DNA of 64,000 bases from Desulfotomaculum copahuensis (GCF_001655685.1 NZ_LYVF01000197.1:1-64000), one strand, 5' to 3'; positions 9,678 to 18,776 are shown, counted from the first letter of the stretch. Notes: a model not told the origin generated them from the letters alone. Made by a program: numbers and translations.

Positions 9678-12452
9678 TTACAACACACCCCGGTAATAAT
9701 GCCCCTTAGTAAAACCGGCCGGGCTGAACTGGACCAGCATATCCTTCAACGCGGCCAGTTTTCCCTCCCCGGCACGGCCGTCCAGGGCCCGCCGGTAGGC
9801 GCCGGTCACCGCCGCCACATATTCCGGAGTCCGGCCGCGGGCGTCAATGCGCAGGGCGGCAACACCCAGCGCCGCCAGTTTTGGTATGTCGTCCAGAAGG
9901 CAGAGATCCCGGGAGTTAAAAATGTGCATCCGGCAGAACTGATCCATTTCCAGTGGGAAAACAGCCCCCAGGCGGTCTTTGAGGGCGTAATGCCCGCCCC
10001 GGCAGGCACCGCCGCACTGATGCCCGTCGGCCAGGCCGCCCAAAAGGCTACCCGGGGCACAATAACGGGAAACCATCAATTCCACCGCACCGTGCACCAG
10101 CACCTCCACAGGAAACTTTTCAGCCAGGGCGGCCACCTGCTCCATGGTCAATTCGGGGGACAGGGTCACCTGCACTGCACCTGACGCCAGCAGCCAGCCA
10201 GCGGTATATAAATTGAATACATTGAAAGCCAGATCAGTGTAAAGGGACAATCGTGTTTCACGCGCCCGTTTCAAAAGACCCGGGTTACCGACCAGCACGC
10301 CATCCGCCCCCGCTTCAACAGCGGCATCCAGCAAGCGGTAAACCGCGGGCAGCTCTTTGTCGTGCACAATACGCGGCGTGGATAGCACAAAGCGCACATT
10401 TTTTCTGCGGCCGGAGGCGGCGGCACGAAGGATGTCTTCCCGGGTTACCGGCGGGCGGGATTGAAAACTTTCTCCGCCGGCATAAACCAGATCCGCCCCG
10501 GATTTTACGGCCGCTTCCAGTTCCGCCATGCCGGTTACCACTACTGTCAGCAGGGGCCTGATCTTTTGACGGCCGGGAGTTGGTTGGCCGGAACGCATTT
10601 TATCGCCCGCCTTTCTTTCCGCCGCCGTACATTCAATTTTCCCGCCCGGCTCGCCCGGTCCCGGTCCGGCGTCTATTTCCGGCGCCGGACTCCCGGGACG
10701 GTCAAAGAATCCGCGCCCGGAGTACATGTCCGGCGTCCGCCGCCGCAGTAAGGCGTCCCCCGGCACGGGCGGCGTCATATCCGCGGCTCCCTCCGGCACC
10801 GCTCTGCCGGTTCGCGGATGCCACCCCTCATCCTGCGCCTGCCGCCAGCGGGACGCAAAGACATCCTCCGGCACAGGCGGCGCCGGACGCGCCGCCTCCC
10901 GCCGGGCGGCTTCCAGCGCCGTCAGTGCCGCCCGCCGGACGGAATTGATCTCTCCCGCCGGCACCATCACTGCTCCTTGTATGTCGCAATGCAGTTTCCC
11001 CGGGGAAAACGGAGTGTTGCCCAGACGGTCCAGTTGCCGGCGTAAAAATTCTTCCGTCAGCGGCCGGTGCTCCGCCGGCACGCCGGGTGTTTCTCCACTC
11101 CCCTCCCCGGTCAGCCCGTTTTCATCCCGCACCCGGATGAAAACGGGCTCTCCCACCCGGGCGCGGACATAAAAGTCAAGCGGGGTTTTACGCGTTTCCC
11201 GGTCAGAGGTGAAAGTGGCCGCCGCCCTTTCCATCAACGCGGCGTCGTGTGTTTTAAAAACCCGGTCCCCCGGGTGAATATGCCCGTTGAAAGGAACCTG
11301 CACCAGCGATCCGGCCGGCGCCTGATCCACCCGGCGCCCGTTCAGCCAGATTTCGTGCACCTCGGACCCCACCCGTCCCCCGGCGCTCACCCACACTTCC
11401 AGTCCATCCCCCACCCGCAGGGGATCGTCCAGGGCCAGTTCGACCCGCCGAGCCGCCCGGTCATAGCGCCGCACCCGCCCCAGCAGCAGGCCCCGGTTGT
11501 TGGGCCGTTTATAGCTCATTAAATCATATCCCGGACGGCCGAAGAAATAGCCGGTGGTAAAGTCCCGGTTAAAGATCTGGGCCAGATCCCGCGTCTCTTC
11601 GGGATTCAGGCTGTAATCCCCCCTGGACACCGCCCGGTCGATCAATTGCCGGTAAATGCGGATCACCGTGGCCACATACTCCGGCCGCTTCATGCGCCCT
11701 TCAATTTTAAAGGAATCAATCCCCGCCCGGATCAACGCCGGAATGTGCTCACTGAGGTTGAGATCCCGCGGGCTGAGCAGGTACTCCCCCTCCCGGCGGG
11801 GATCAGCCACCGGCCGCCCGGAATCATCCACCAGAGTGTAACGCATGCGGCAGGGCTGGGCACAGCGGCCACGATTGCCGCTGCGCCCCCCGATCATACT
11901 GGACAACAGACACTGGCCGGAATAGCAAACACATAAAGCGCCGTGGATGAACACCTCCAACTCGGCGCCGGTGTTTTTTTTGATCGCCGCGATATCCGCC
12001 AGCTCCATCTCCCGGGCCAGTACCACGCGGGCAAAGCCCAGTGACTGCAGCTTTTCCACCGCCGGCCGGTTATGTATGGTCATCTGCGTGCTGGCGTGCA
12101 GCGGCAGTTCGGGCAGCACCCGCCGGGCCAGCACGGACAGACCCGTGTCCTGCACAATCACCGCATCCACCCCGGTGCGCTGTAGAAAATGCAAAAAACG
12201 CAGCGCCTCCGGCAGTTCGTGCTCGGCCAGCAGAATATTCACCGTGACGTGCACCTTGACACCCCGTACATGGGCGTATTCCACCGCCCGGGCCAACTCC
12301 CGGTCGTCAAAGTTGGCCGCCGAATGGCGGGCGTTGAACATGCGCCCACCCAGATAAACCGCATCGGCGCCGTTCTGCACGGCGGCCACCAGCGCCTCTT
12401 TACTACCGGCCGGAGCCAGCAGTTCCGGCTTATTGCCAGTAAAAGAGCCCAA
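9678..12452 (-). CDS. U32 family peptidase / RlhA-like protein with two U32 halves
   Basis: A 924-residue protein. The N-terminal U32 domain starts with PELLAPAGSKEALVAAVQNGADAVYLG and has the cysteine-rich signature HGALCVCYSGQCLLSSMIGGRSGNRGRCAQPCR split over residues 172-204, then a DUF3656-like middle part. A second, diverged U32 half begins near residue 630 (VVVTGMAELEAAVKSGADLVYAGG) with its own cysteine cluster (CAPGSLLGG...CGGACRGG). E. coli RlhA, of this family, hydroxylates a 23S rRNA cytidine; whether this protein does is inference. The two halves are joined by a low-complexity Gly/Pro/Arg linker of about 105 residues (10562-10886). TTG at 12452 is preferred: GGGAGG lies 8 nt upstream. 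Confidence 0.88.
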   Translation of the reverse strand: MGSFTGNKPELLAPAGSKEALVAAVQNGADAVYLGGRMFNARHSAANFDDRELARAVEYAHVRGVKVHVTVNILLAEHELPEALRFLHFLQRTGVDAVIVQDTGLSVLARRVLPELPLHASTQMTIHNRPAVEKLQSLGFARVVLAREMELADIAAIKKNTGAELEVFIHGALCVCYSGQCLLSSMIGGRSGNRGRCAQPCRMRYTLVDDSGRPVADPRREGEYLLSPRDLNLSEHIPALIRAGIDSFKIEGRMKRPEYVATVIRIYRQLIDRAVSRGDYSLNPEETRDLAQIFNRDFTTGYFFGRPGYDLMSYKRPNNRGLLLGRVRRYDRAARRVELALDDPLRVGDGLEVWVSAGGRVGSEVHEIWLNGRRVDQAPAGSLVQVPFNGHIHPGDRVFKTHDAALMERAAATFTSDRETRKTPLDFYVRARVGEPVFIRVRDENGLTGEGSGETPGVPAEHRPLTEEFLRRQLDRLGNTPFSPGKLHCDIQGAVMVPAGEINSVRRAALTALEAARREAARPAPPVPEDVFASRWRQAQDEGWHPRTGRAVPEGAADMTPPVPGDALLRRRTPDMYSGRGFFDRPGSPAPEIDAGPGPGEPGGKIECTAAERKAGDKMRSGQPTPGRQKIRPLLTVVVTGMAELEAAVKSGADLVYAGGESFQSRPPVTREDILRAAASGRRKNVRFVLSTPRIVHDKELPAVYRLLDAAVEAGADGVLVGNPGLLKRARETRLSLYTDLAFNVFNLYTAGWLLASGAVQVTLSPELTMEQVAALAEKFPVEVLVHGAVELMVSRYCAPGSLLGGLADGHQCGGACRGGHYALKDRLGAVFPLEMDQFCRMHIFNSRDLCLLDDIPKLAALGVAALRIDARGRTPEYVAAVTGAYRRALDGRAGEGKLAALKDMLVQFSPAGFTKGHYYRGVL

Positions 12453-12785
12453 AAACAAAACCTCCCGAAGACAACTTTGCTGTTCTTATGTCTTAAACTG
12501 CGCCTGCTTTATCTTTAACCCGGTATTATGTTAAGTATTTTCACAGGCAGCCTTTTTATGACTTTTTCAGCCACCGTCAATTCTTCCCCCAAAAGACGGA
12601 GCAACCAGATATTCTTCCCGCCCGCAACATATTCCTTTTCTAAAAATCAAAACCGCCCTGGACGGAAGCTTCTTCCTCGCTCACCGGTGCGCGCTGTGTA
12701 CCGCATATTTCCATTAATTCAATGGAACTTTTTATCCCTCTTTAACGTCTATACTTGAAGAAAAACATAGAAGGAGGAATTCTGA
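12453..12785. other. Divergent intergenic region, 333 bp
   Basis: It separates the U32 gene (leftward) from a lipoprotein gene (rightward). It is AT-richer than its surroundings. TATACT at 12750-12755 may be the -10 for the lipoprotein gene, but no convincing -35 is seen. AAGGAGGA at 12771-12778 is the lipoprotein ribosome site. No reading frame with coding character was found. Confidence 0.5.
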
Positions 12786-13505
12786 TTGAAGGTCAAAAAG
12801 AACAAAGCCAAAATAATTATTGCCGCCGTCTTTCTGGTTTTGGTGGTGCTCATCAGCGCCACCGGCTGTGCAAGCAAGCCCAATCCCGGTAACACCGGCA
12901 GTGGCGAAAACAGTGGACAAACACAGGGCCAAAATACCACCCCGGGTAGTACGCAATCCCCAACCGGCAGCCAGCAAAACTCCGGTGGTCAGGATCAAAA
13001 CAACACCACACCCGGCCGGAACGATTCGCAAAAGACCGCTTTAGAAAACATCATGCAACTGGCCCGCCAGGGAAAAGTGAGTAATTGCCAGTTTACTGCC
13101 GGCAAAGCAGTTTTTGAAGATGTGGAAAAAGCTTGGGGAAAACCGGATAATGATAAGGTGGAATATGTTTACAAAGCCAAAGGAGGGTATGCCACCTATT
13201 CCAAACGGGGCTTTGCATTCGGCATCAACAAGGGCTCACAGATATTTGAAATCAGGTCCTATGACGGCAAGCTTAAGGAAATCACCCTGTCCGGTGTCAA
13301 AAACGCCCTGGGAACACCGGCATTAAACCGTATTTATAACGGTCAAAACATTGTCGGCTATAAAGCGGGAACTGAATATAAGCTGGAATTTGTTTTCCCG
13401 CAACCAACTCAAAATGTTCCCGACCCGAAGCTGGATCATATTTGCATTCTTTACCCGCGGGGCACAGTCAATTATATGGCCGATGATCCCGGCCGGCAGT
13501 GGTAA
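12786..13505 (+). CDS. YjgB-like lipoprotein (DUF4309)
   Basis: A 239-residue predicted lipoprotein. The lipobox-type end ATGC (cysteine 28 of MKVKKNKAK...ISATGC) directs lipidation. A linker rich in Asn, Gln, Gly, Ser and Thr (residues about 30-78) then tethers a C-terminal domain resembling DUF4309/YjgB (KAVFEDVEKAWGKPD, GYATYSKRGFAFGI, EIRSYDGKLKEITLSGVKNALGTP). YjgB proteins are extracellular and of unknown function; some are linked to sporulation or general stress. The start is a TTG with AAGGAGGA 7 nt upstream. It is monocistronic, with a strong hairpin just after the stop. Confidence 0.8.
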   Translation: MKVKKNKAKIIIAAVFLVLVVLISATGCASKPNPGNTGSGENSGQTQGQNTTPGSTQSPTGSQQNSGGQDQNNTTPGRNDSQKTALENIMQLARQGKVSNCQFTAGKAVFEDVEKAWGKPDNDKVEYVYKAKGGYATYSKRGFAFGINKGSQIFEIRSYDGKLKEITLSGVKNALGTPALNRIYNGQNIVGYKAGTEYKLEFVFPQPTQNVPDPKLDHICILYPRGTVNYMADDPGRQW

Positions 13506-13514
13506 TACATGCAA

Positions 13515-13544
13515 GACACTGGGATCGCTTCCGATCCCGGTGTC
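13515..13544 (+). terminator. Hairpin after the YjgB-like gene
   Basis: GACACTGGGATCG (13515-13527), loop CTTC, CGATCCCGGTGTC (13532-13544): 13 pairs including one G-T. It starts 10 bp after the stop. The T-tract is poor (CGTTCCTTG), so termination may be inefficient. Confidence 0.6.
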
Positions 13545-13665
13545 CGTTCCTTGAAACATAATTTCCCGCTTGCATATCAACCAGGTTCGAATGCTCCCGT
13601 TCACGGCGGGCCGGGGCCGGTTCCCACCCCGCGGGCGCTGTTACAGTATGGCCGGCCGCATCACA

Positions 13666-14400
13666 TTACGGGGTTTTTAGTCCATTCCCGAACAACGTAT
13701 AGGGAATCTTGAATTCCGGATGCCCGGCGGCATATGGTGCGATATCATACTCCTGGAAATAAATCACCAGGGCGTTGTCGCTTAGGTAGTAGCCCTGATT
13801 GTCCTTAATCCCCTGAAATCCATTCGCGCCGGAAAAGTATTCACCCGGCTTGGCCTGAATCTGTTTTTTGATCTCGGCGTTGATAATCCCCTTGTAATCT
13901 GTACCTGGTTTGAATAAATCTCCCAGGGCCAGGTTCTTCCCATTCGTCAGGTCAAAGTTGTAAGCTTTTTTTACTTCCAGGCCATGGGCGCCGCCGGTAT
14001 ATTGCATAAACATACATGTGATACTGAGCAGCCCGTTCTTGTTATAGGCCACCTCGTATGACGTACGGGCAGTATACCTGTTCACCTTTGAGCCGGACTT
14101 TCTAATCTGCGGCACCTCTGCATCCGCAAGCTTTTCAACTTCACTGGCAAATTTTTTCGCGTCTTCTGCCAGCTGCGCGTTGATCTTATTTTGTACCGTC
14201 CGGTCCTTCATCCCGCTTATTACCGGTATTTTCAAATTGACGGCGATATTGGTTTTGTCCTGCTTGATCTCTTGAGCCGTGATTGTGACGGGAGCCACCG
14301 TGTTGTCGGCTGAACGGTTTTCAAGTTGTTGCCCCGAACAACCGGCAGCTGTCAGACATAAAACAGCAACCAAAATAGCGGCCAAAATTGTTTTTCTCAC
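13666..14400 (-). CDS. DUF4163/DUF3298 (RsiV/PdaC-like) lipoprotein
   Basis: A 244-residue predicted lipoprotein: lipobox LTAAGC near residue 20, then a DUF4163-like segment (VAVNLKIPVISGMKDRTVQNKINAQLAEDAKKF split) and a DUF3298 segment (GGAHGLEVKKAYNFDL, then NGKNLALGDLFKPGTDYKGIIN, and a C-terminal YYLSDNALVIYFQEYDIAPYAAG). These domains occur outside the membrane in anti-sigma factor RsiV, where they bind lysozyme, and in polysaccharide deacetylase PdaC. Here there is neither a sigma-binding nor a deacetylase domain, so the role is unknown. A GTG start at 14400 is chosen: GGGAGGT precedes it by 6-7 nt. Confidence 0.82.
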   Translation of the reverse strand: MRKTILAAILVAVLCLTAAGCSGQQLENRSADNTVAPVTITAQEIKQDKTNIAVNLKIPVISGMKDRTVQNKINAQLAEDAKKFASEVEKLADAEVPQIRKSGSKVNRYTARTSYEVAYNKNGLLSITCMFMQYTGGAHGLEVKKAYNFDLTNGKNLALGDLFKPGTDYKGIINAEIKKQIQAKPGEYFSGANGFQGIKDNQGYYLSDNALVIYFQEYDIAPYAAGHPEFKIPYTLFGNGLKTP

Positions 14401-14584
14401 TTTTTTACCTCCCTGACTTGTCATCCGGTGAAACCAACGCAGACCCTCTCTTTTCCACCCCCCCAAAATTTTTGATCATACCAAATCGCCTATATATAAT
14501 GACGTAAATAAGCCCTTTTTTGTTCCAAGGGAAAAACATAATCACTTAAAACTATTCCACCATCTTAAACAATTATTGTAATTA

Positions 14585-14613
14585 TTGATTGTAAAGGGAA
14601 TATCAGGTATACT
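14585..14613 (+). promoter_or_regulatory. Promoter of the hepT-mntA pair
   Basis: TTGATT (14585-14590) and TATACT (14608-14613) with exactly 17 bp between them, in a sharply AT-rich stretch. Transcription should begin near 14620. That rules out the TTG at 14613 as the hepT start and leaves a leader of about 17 nt. Confidence 0.75.
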
Positions 14614-14636
14614 TGACTCATCAGGGGGTGAGGACG

Positions 14637-15074
14637 CTGAATTTACCCGTCAATCTTAAGAAGCTGCGGCAAAAGGCCGCCGATATTCGCAGCGCGCTGG
14701 CGAACCTGTCCCCCTACACCGCAATGACTTTAGACGAATATTTAAAAGACAGGGATCGTGTAGCCGCCAGCAAATACTATTTAGTAGTGGCTACAGAAGC
14801 GGCCATCGATATTTGCAATCACCTGGCCGCCCGGTTGGCCAAAGAGGCACCCGACAGTTATGCCGAATGCTTTGCCATCTTGGCCAGGGAAAACATTATA
14901 TCCTCAACCCTGGCCGATCGTCTGATCCGCATGGCCAAATTCCGTAACCTGCTGATTCATCTATACGGGAATGTGGACGACCGGAAGGTGCACGAAATCA
15001 TCTGCTACAACCTGGATGATCTCGACCTGTATTTGACGGAACTTGCCGTCCTGCTCAAGATAGACCTGCCATAA
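14637..15074 (+). CDS. hepT: HepT-type HEPN ribonuclease toxin
   Basis: A 145-residue, all-helical protein of the HepT (formerly DUF86) family. The catalytic RX4HXY motif is intact: R103-NLLI-H108-L-Y110. In studied pairs HepT cleaves or trims RNA and is silenced when MntA adds AMP to the tyrosine of this motif. The gene is the first of a two-gene unit with the MNT-fold protein downstream. The start is inferred: with transcription beginning near 14620, a CTG at 14637 with GGGGGTGAGG just before it gives MNLPVNLKKLRQ. An in-frame GTG at 14628 is the alternative. A rare CTG start could keep toxin output low, which is speculation. Confidence 0.85.
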   Translation: MNLPVNLKKLRQKAADIRSALANLSPYTAMTLDEYLKDRDRVAASKYYLVVATEAAIDICNHLAARLAKEAPDSYAECFAILARENIISSTLADRLIRMAKFRNLLIHLYGNVDDRKVHEIICYNLDDLDLYLTELAVLLKIDLP

Positions 15075-15176
15075 GCCTTTGTATTGGTTACCAGTGCCGG
15101 GACTACCCGTCCGGTTAAAACGGGCAAGGTAATTGCTGAAACAACGGTTTTTCTTTTCGCGAAGGGCGGAATTTTT

Positions 15177-15629
15177 ATGTATAAACGGTTCACGCTTAAC
15201 GAACAGGAAAAAACGAATATCTCTGACCGGATAAAAAGGTTGTTAATCGAACGAAAAGAAATCTCCTTTGCCTACCTTTTTGGCTCTTTTGTGACAGATC
15301 CCTTTTTCCGGGATATTGACGCCGGTGTTTACCTGCAAGCCGAAAACATGTCGCCAAAGCAGACTTTGGATTATGAACTGTCTTTGGGCGCCGGGCTGGA
15401 AGGGGAAATTCACTATCCGCTGGACATCAAGGTTTTGAATTATGCCCCGGTTCCCTTATGCCACTCGGCCAGCAGCGGCGTGCTCCTTTTTAGCCGCAAT
15501 GAAGACATGCGCTTCGAGTGGGTGGAAAGAACCTGGGATATGTATCTGGACATGGAATACTTCTTGCGCAGCAACCTGCGGGACTTATTGCTGCCGGAAG
15601 AAGAGGGAACACACCGGGATCGATTTTGA
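15177..15629 (+). CDS. mntA: MntA-type minimal nucleotidyltransferase antitoxin
   Basis: A 150-residue protein with a polymerase-beta-like MNT fold: GS at 36-37, D46-I-D48, and a third acidic residue in LDIKVLN (D83). The spacing is GSx8DxD, slightly shorter than the usual GSx9-10DxD. Family members AMPylate and neutralise HepT. The ATG at 15177 follows GGGCGGA at a modest distance; the frame is open upstream to 15084 without a start that looks better. The 102-bp gap after hepT is long for such pairs and contains a small CCCGT/ACGGG hairpin. The stop codon lies inside the terminator stem. Confidence 0.8.
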   Translation: MYKRFTLNEQEKTNISDRIKRLLIERKEISFAYLFGSFVTDPFFRDIDAGVYLQAENMSPKQTLDYELSLGAGLEGEIHYPLDIKVLNYAPVPLCHSASSGVLLFSRNEDMRFEWVERTWDMYLDMEYFLRSNLRDLLLPEEEGTHRDRF

Positions 15630-15645
15630 TTCCGGTGTGTTTATT
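15608..15645. terminator. Bidirectional terminator between mntA and the Mpg gene
   Basis: AACACACCGGGATC (15608-15621) pairs with GATTCCGGTGTGTT (15628-15641) with one wobble, then TTATTTCTT on the + strand. It contains both the mntA stop (15627-15629) and the stop of the convergent glycosylase gene (15641-15643). Confidence 0.85.
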
Positions 15646-16291
15646 TCTTGCCGTGACTTTTATGTTCCTTTTTCGAAACAAAAGCTGACTCCCGGAGGTA
15701 AAAACGCAGGGGAAGTTCGCTGCCCGCCCGGATGCCGATGCGGGTGGTGGTGACGATGCCGGCCGGCATGGTTCCGCCGTGACAGATGAAAAGCGGTTCC
15801 CGGGTCAAGTCGGCGCCGTTGTGTTCCCTGGTGATGCCCATGGCCTGAACCAACCGGGCCGGACCACTGCAGAGCTCGTTTATTTTTTCCCGCCGCCGGC
15901 GTGATTTCATCAGGGCGATACCGGCCGCCGGTTCCAGCGCCCGGATCAACACGGCTTCCCCCACCCCTTCATCCCGGGTGACCACGTTGAAACAGTAATA
16001 CATGCCGTAAATAAAGTAAACATAGGCGTACCCCTGCGGGCCGAACATCACCCGGTTGCGCGGGGTCATCCCCCGGGAGGCGTGGCAGGCCGGATCACCC
16101 TGCAGGTAGGCCTCCGTTTCCACAATGCGGCCGGCCGTCAAACCGTCCGGGCTTTGATGCACCAGGTAATGGCCCAGCAACTCACGGGCCACGGTAACCG
16201 TATCCCGCCGGTAGAAAGAACGGGGCAAAATTTTTTTATTGCCGTAAAAAGATAATTCCGAATTGCTTTTCAACGAAAACTCTCCCGCCAT
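15641..16291 (-). CDS. 3-methyladenine DNA glycosylase (AAG/MPG family)
   Basis: A 216-residue monofunctional base-excision enzyme that flips out and removes alkylated purines such as 3-methyladenine. Family motifs are clear: [11 protein letters not shown]-like entry ([17 protein letters not shown]), the catalytic-region [49 protein letters not shown], and [13 protein letters not shown]. Length fits the bacterial family. The ATG at 16291 has GTGGG close upstream; a TTG 6 codons further in, preceded by GGGAGAG, is an equally plausible start. It stands alone next to the HepT-MntA pair. The 220-bp gap to polX holds nothing I recognise. Confidence 0.93.
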   Translation of the reverse strand: MAGEFSLKSNSELSFYGNKKILPRSFYRRDTVTVARELLGHYLVHQSPDGLTAGRIVETEAYLQGDPACHASRGMTPRNRVMFGPQGYAYVYFIYGMYYCFNVVTRDEGVGEAVLIRALEPAAGIALMKSRRRREKINELCSGPARLVQAMGITREHNGADLTREPLFICHGGTMPAGIVTTTRIGIRAGSELPLRFYLRESAFVSKKEHKSHGKK

Positions 16292-16512
16292 ATTCCCACC
16301 GGTGAGACCAGAAGACCCGCCGCAAACGTAAAGGTTTCAATCACCACGTCCGGCGGCAACAAATAATAAGCGCAGTAATATCGTGGGCAAATATGCTTTT
16401 TTAATGATACTATCGGCATTTATCCAGTTACAGTTCACCGGCCGGAAATCCTGTAAATTAATACCGGCGCTGTTCTCATGCAAAAACATTCAGAAAAGGA
16501 ATAACGCGCTCA

Positions 16513-18483
16513 TTATTTTCCTCGTCCCAATACTTTCAACAAATCCGGCAGTTCCAGCGTGTTGACCAAGTCGTCCTTTTCCAGCCAGGCCCGGCGGGCC
16601 ACGGACACCCCGTAGATCATTTCGTCCAGCCGGTTCAGGTCGTGAGCGTCGGTGTCGATGGACAACCTGGCGCCGCAATCCCTGGCCAGGCGGGCGTGTT
16701 CCGGGTTTAAATCCAGCCGGTCGGGGGAGGAGTTGATCTCCAGTATTTTGCCGTTCCTGCCCGCCTCCTCCAGCACCCGTTCCACATCCAGGGCGTAAGG
16801 CTCCCGCTGGCCCAGCAGCCGCCCGGTGAGGTGGCCGATGATGTCCACATGTTCGTTTTTCACCGCGTCCAGCACACGGTTGGTGAGGGTTTCTTTATCC
16901 TGGCGGAAACCGCTGTGCACCGAGGCCACCACCACATCGATCTGCTCCAGCACTTCGTCGGGATAATCCAGACCGCCCCGGGTCAAAATGTCCACCTCCA
17001 CCCCGGTGAGAATGCGGAAGTCTTCCAGTTCCTCATTGAGCCGTTCGATCAGTTCGTGCTGCTCTTTCAAGCGCTCCAGGGACAGGCCGTGGGCGATGTT
17101 CAGGGAGCGGGAATGGTCGGTGACGGCCATATAGTGGTAACCTTTTTCCCTGGCCCGCTGCACCAACTGCGGAATGGTGTTCGCTCCGTCGCTCCAGTCG
17201 CTGTGCACATGCAGGTCGCCCTTGATATCACCCAACTCCACCAGACGGGGCAGGCGTCCGGCGGCGGCCGCCTCGATTTCCCCCCGGTCCTCCCGCAGTT
17301 CCGGCGGAATGGGCGGCAGGCCCAGCCGGCGGTAGACGGCCGCCTCGGCCACCGGCAACCCACCCCACCAGTTGCCCGCCGTTTTCGCCTCCCCGGCCGC
17401 CGTGTACTCACCCGGCACGGCATTCCCGGCTGCCGGCATACCATGTGCAAGGCCGCCGTCAGCAGCCTCCCCGTTATCCGGCGCACCATGTGTTTCACGG
17501 ACTGCCGGCATATCCGTTCCGGTCGCCGGCATACCGGCCGTTTTGCCGCCACCGGATGCATCCGTCCCGGCGACCGGTACACCGCCCCTCCAATCGCCGT
17601 CTGTCTCCAGTGCACCACCGTCCCCGGCGCCGGCAAGCCCGCGCCGGGTCAGTAGCCATCCCTTTTCCGCCGCCAGTTGCTGTAAATGCCGGTAGTGTGC
17701 CGGACTGCCCGTATCATGCAGCAGGGCGTAACCGTATTCCTCCTCCGGCACCACAGTCAATTCCACCGGCACCCCCCACCAGGTGAACACACGCAACAGG
17801 TGATCCTCCCGGGCCAGCACCTCTTTTGTCCGGGGATGATGCAGCAGCGTTTCCAGAGCCTGTCCGGGGACGGCGGCTACGGCGAGCAGAGTGATGGACG
17901 ACACCGTCTCCCGCCAGCGGCGGACTTCCCCCGATACGGTCACCCTGGCCACCCCCGGCGCCTCCCGCAGGCAGTCCGCCAGTTCCGCGGCCAGTTCGCG
18001 GGCCACCCCGAGCAAAATACGGCCGGAACGGCGGCGCAGCATCTCAATGTGGCGCAGCATATCCTGCTCCGTTTTCGCCCCCAGGCCCTTCAACGCACGC
18101 ACCCGCTTTTGACGAGCCGCCTCCGCCAGTTCGTCCAGGGAGGTGACTCCCAACCGGGCGTGCAAAAACCTGGCCCGTTTGGGGCCGATACCCGGCAGGG
18201 CCATGATCTCCAGCAAGCCGGGCGGTATTTCCCGGCGTAATTCCTCCAGTTTGCGCATCTTTCCAGTGTCGATCAACTCTTTGGTTTTGGCCAGGATGTT
18301 CTTGCCGATGCCGGGCAGTTTGCCCAGGGCATCCCGGCGGTACAATTCCTCCACCGGTTCCTCCAGCCCGGCCATTATCCGGGCCGCCTGCCGGTAGGCA
18401 CGGATTTTAAAAAAGTCTTCACCCTTGAATTCCAGCAGATCGGCCAGTTCCCGGAACTGCCAGACTATCTCGATGTTCTTCAC
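16513..18483 (-). CDS. polX: PolX-family protein, polymerase site degenerate, PHP domain intact
   Basis: A 656-residue protein; typical bacterial PolX has about 570. N-terminal helix-hairpin-helix repeats (LGKLPGIGKNI, MALPGIGPKRARF) are present. In the palm the signature normally reading GDIDLL after RRxxETV is SSITLL here (17884-17935), and the third aspartate position reads VELTVV. All three metal-binding aspartates are therefore missing. The C-terminal PHP domain keeps its metal ligands (DLHVHSDWSDG, VTDHS, EVDI, VASVHSG, GHLTGR, EINSSPDRLDLN, STDAH-type SIDTDAH), consistent with 3'-5' exonuclease or phosphoesterase activity. A Gly/Ala-rich insertion of about 95 residues (17355-17640) separates the two halves. 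The GTG start at 18483 is preferred, with GAGGT just upstream. It follows zapA in the same direction. Confidence 0.9.
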   Translation of the reverse strand: MKNIEIVWQFRELADLLEFKGEDFFKIRAYRQAARIMAGLEEPVEELYRRDALGKLPGIGKNILAKTKELIDTGKMRKLEELRREIPPGLLEIMALPGIGPKRARFLHARLGVTSLDELAEAARQKRVRALKGLGAKTEQDMLRHIEMLRRRSGRILLGVARELAAELADCLREAPGVARVTVSGEVRRWRETVSSITLLAVAAVPGQALETLLHHPRTKEVLAREDHLLRVFTWWGVPVELTVVPEEEYGYALLHDTGSPAHYRHLQQLAAEKGWLLTRRGLAGAGDGGALETDGDWRGGVPVAGTDASGGGKTAGMPATGTDMPAVRETHGAPDNGEAADGGLAHGMPAAGNAVPGEYTAAGEAKTAGNWWGGLPVAEAAVYRRLGLPPIPPELREDRGEIEAAAAGRLPRLVELGDIKGDLHVHSDWSDGANTIPQLVQRAREKGYHYMAVTDHSRSLNIAHGLSLERLKEQHELIERLNEELEDFRILTGVEVDILTRGGLDYPDEVLEQIDVVVASVHSGFRQDKETLTNRVLDAVKNEHVDIIGHLTGRLLGQREPYALDVERVLEEAGRNGKILEINSSPDRLDLNPEHARLARDCGARLSIDTDAHDLNRLDEMIYGVSVARRAWLEKDDLVNTLELPDLLKVLGRGK

Positions 18484-18746
18484 CTGTACCTCGCTCCACA
18501 AATCCTCCGGCCGCCCTCACGGGGATGAGAAGTCTCAAAGTGCATGGGTTCTCGCCCCGCTGAACAACCTGCGTTCATAGCTTGCCCCGGGATAGTGTCT
18601 ATAAAACCGGGACGATCAAAACAAGAGGCCTACAAATGTTCAAAATACCCTCTCATAGCGATTTTTATTATACCGTACACCGGGCCGGCGACTGCCATCC
18701 GCACAACTTTGAAGCCCCGGTTTTTGCAATCCGGTCACCGGCCGGA

Positions 18747-18776
18747 GAAAAAACTCATGGAGCCCGCTCCATGAGT
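18747..18776 (-). terminator. Terminator after zapA
   Basis: On the reverse strand ACTCATGGAG-CGGG-CTCCATGAGT is followed by TTTTTT. It is a perfect 10-bp stem with a tetraloop and T-run, 9 bp past the zapA stop, closing the pheS-pheT-zapA unit. polX beyond it must have its own promoter or depend on readthrough. Confidence 0.92.

Noticed and set aside
14637-15629. A novel nucleotidyltransferase-based defence system
   Set aside because: Both proteins match the known HepT-MntA type; only details of the architecture are unusual.
17445-17786. Frames in the GC-rich insertion of polX on the + strand
   Set aside because: They are low-complexity shadows of the insertion and lack starts with ribosome sites.
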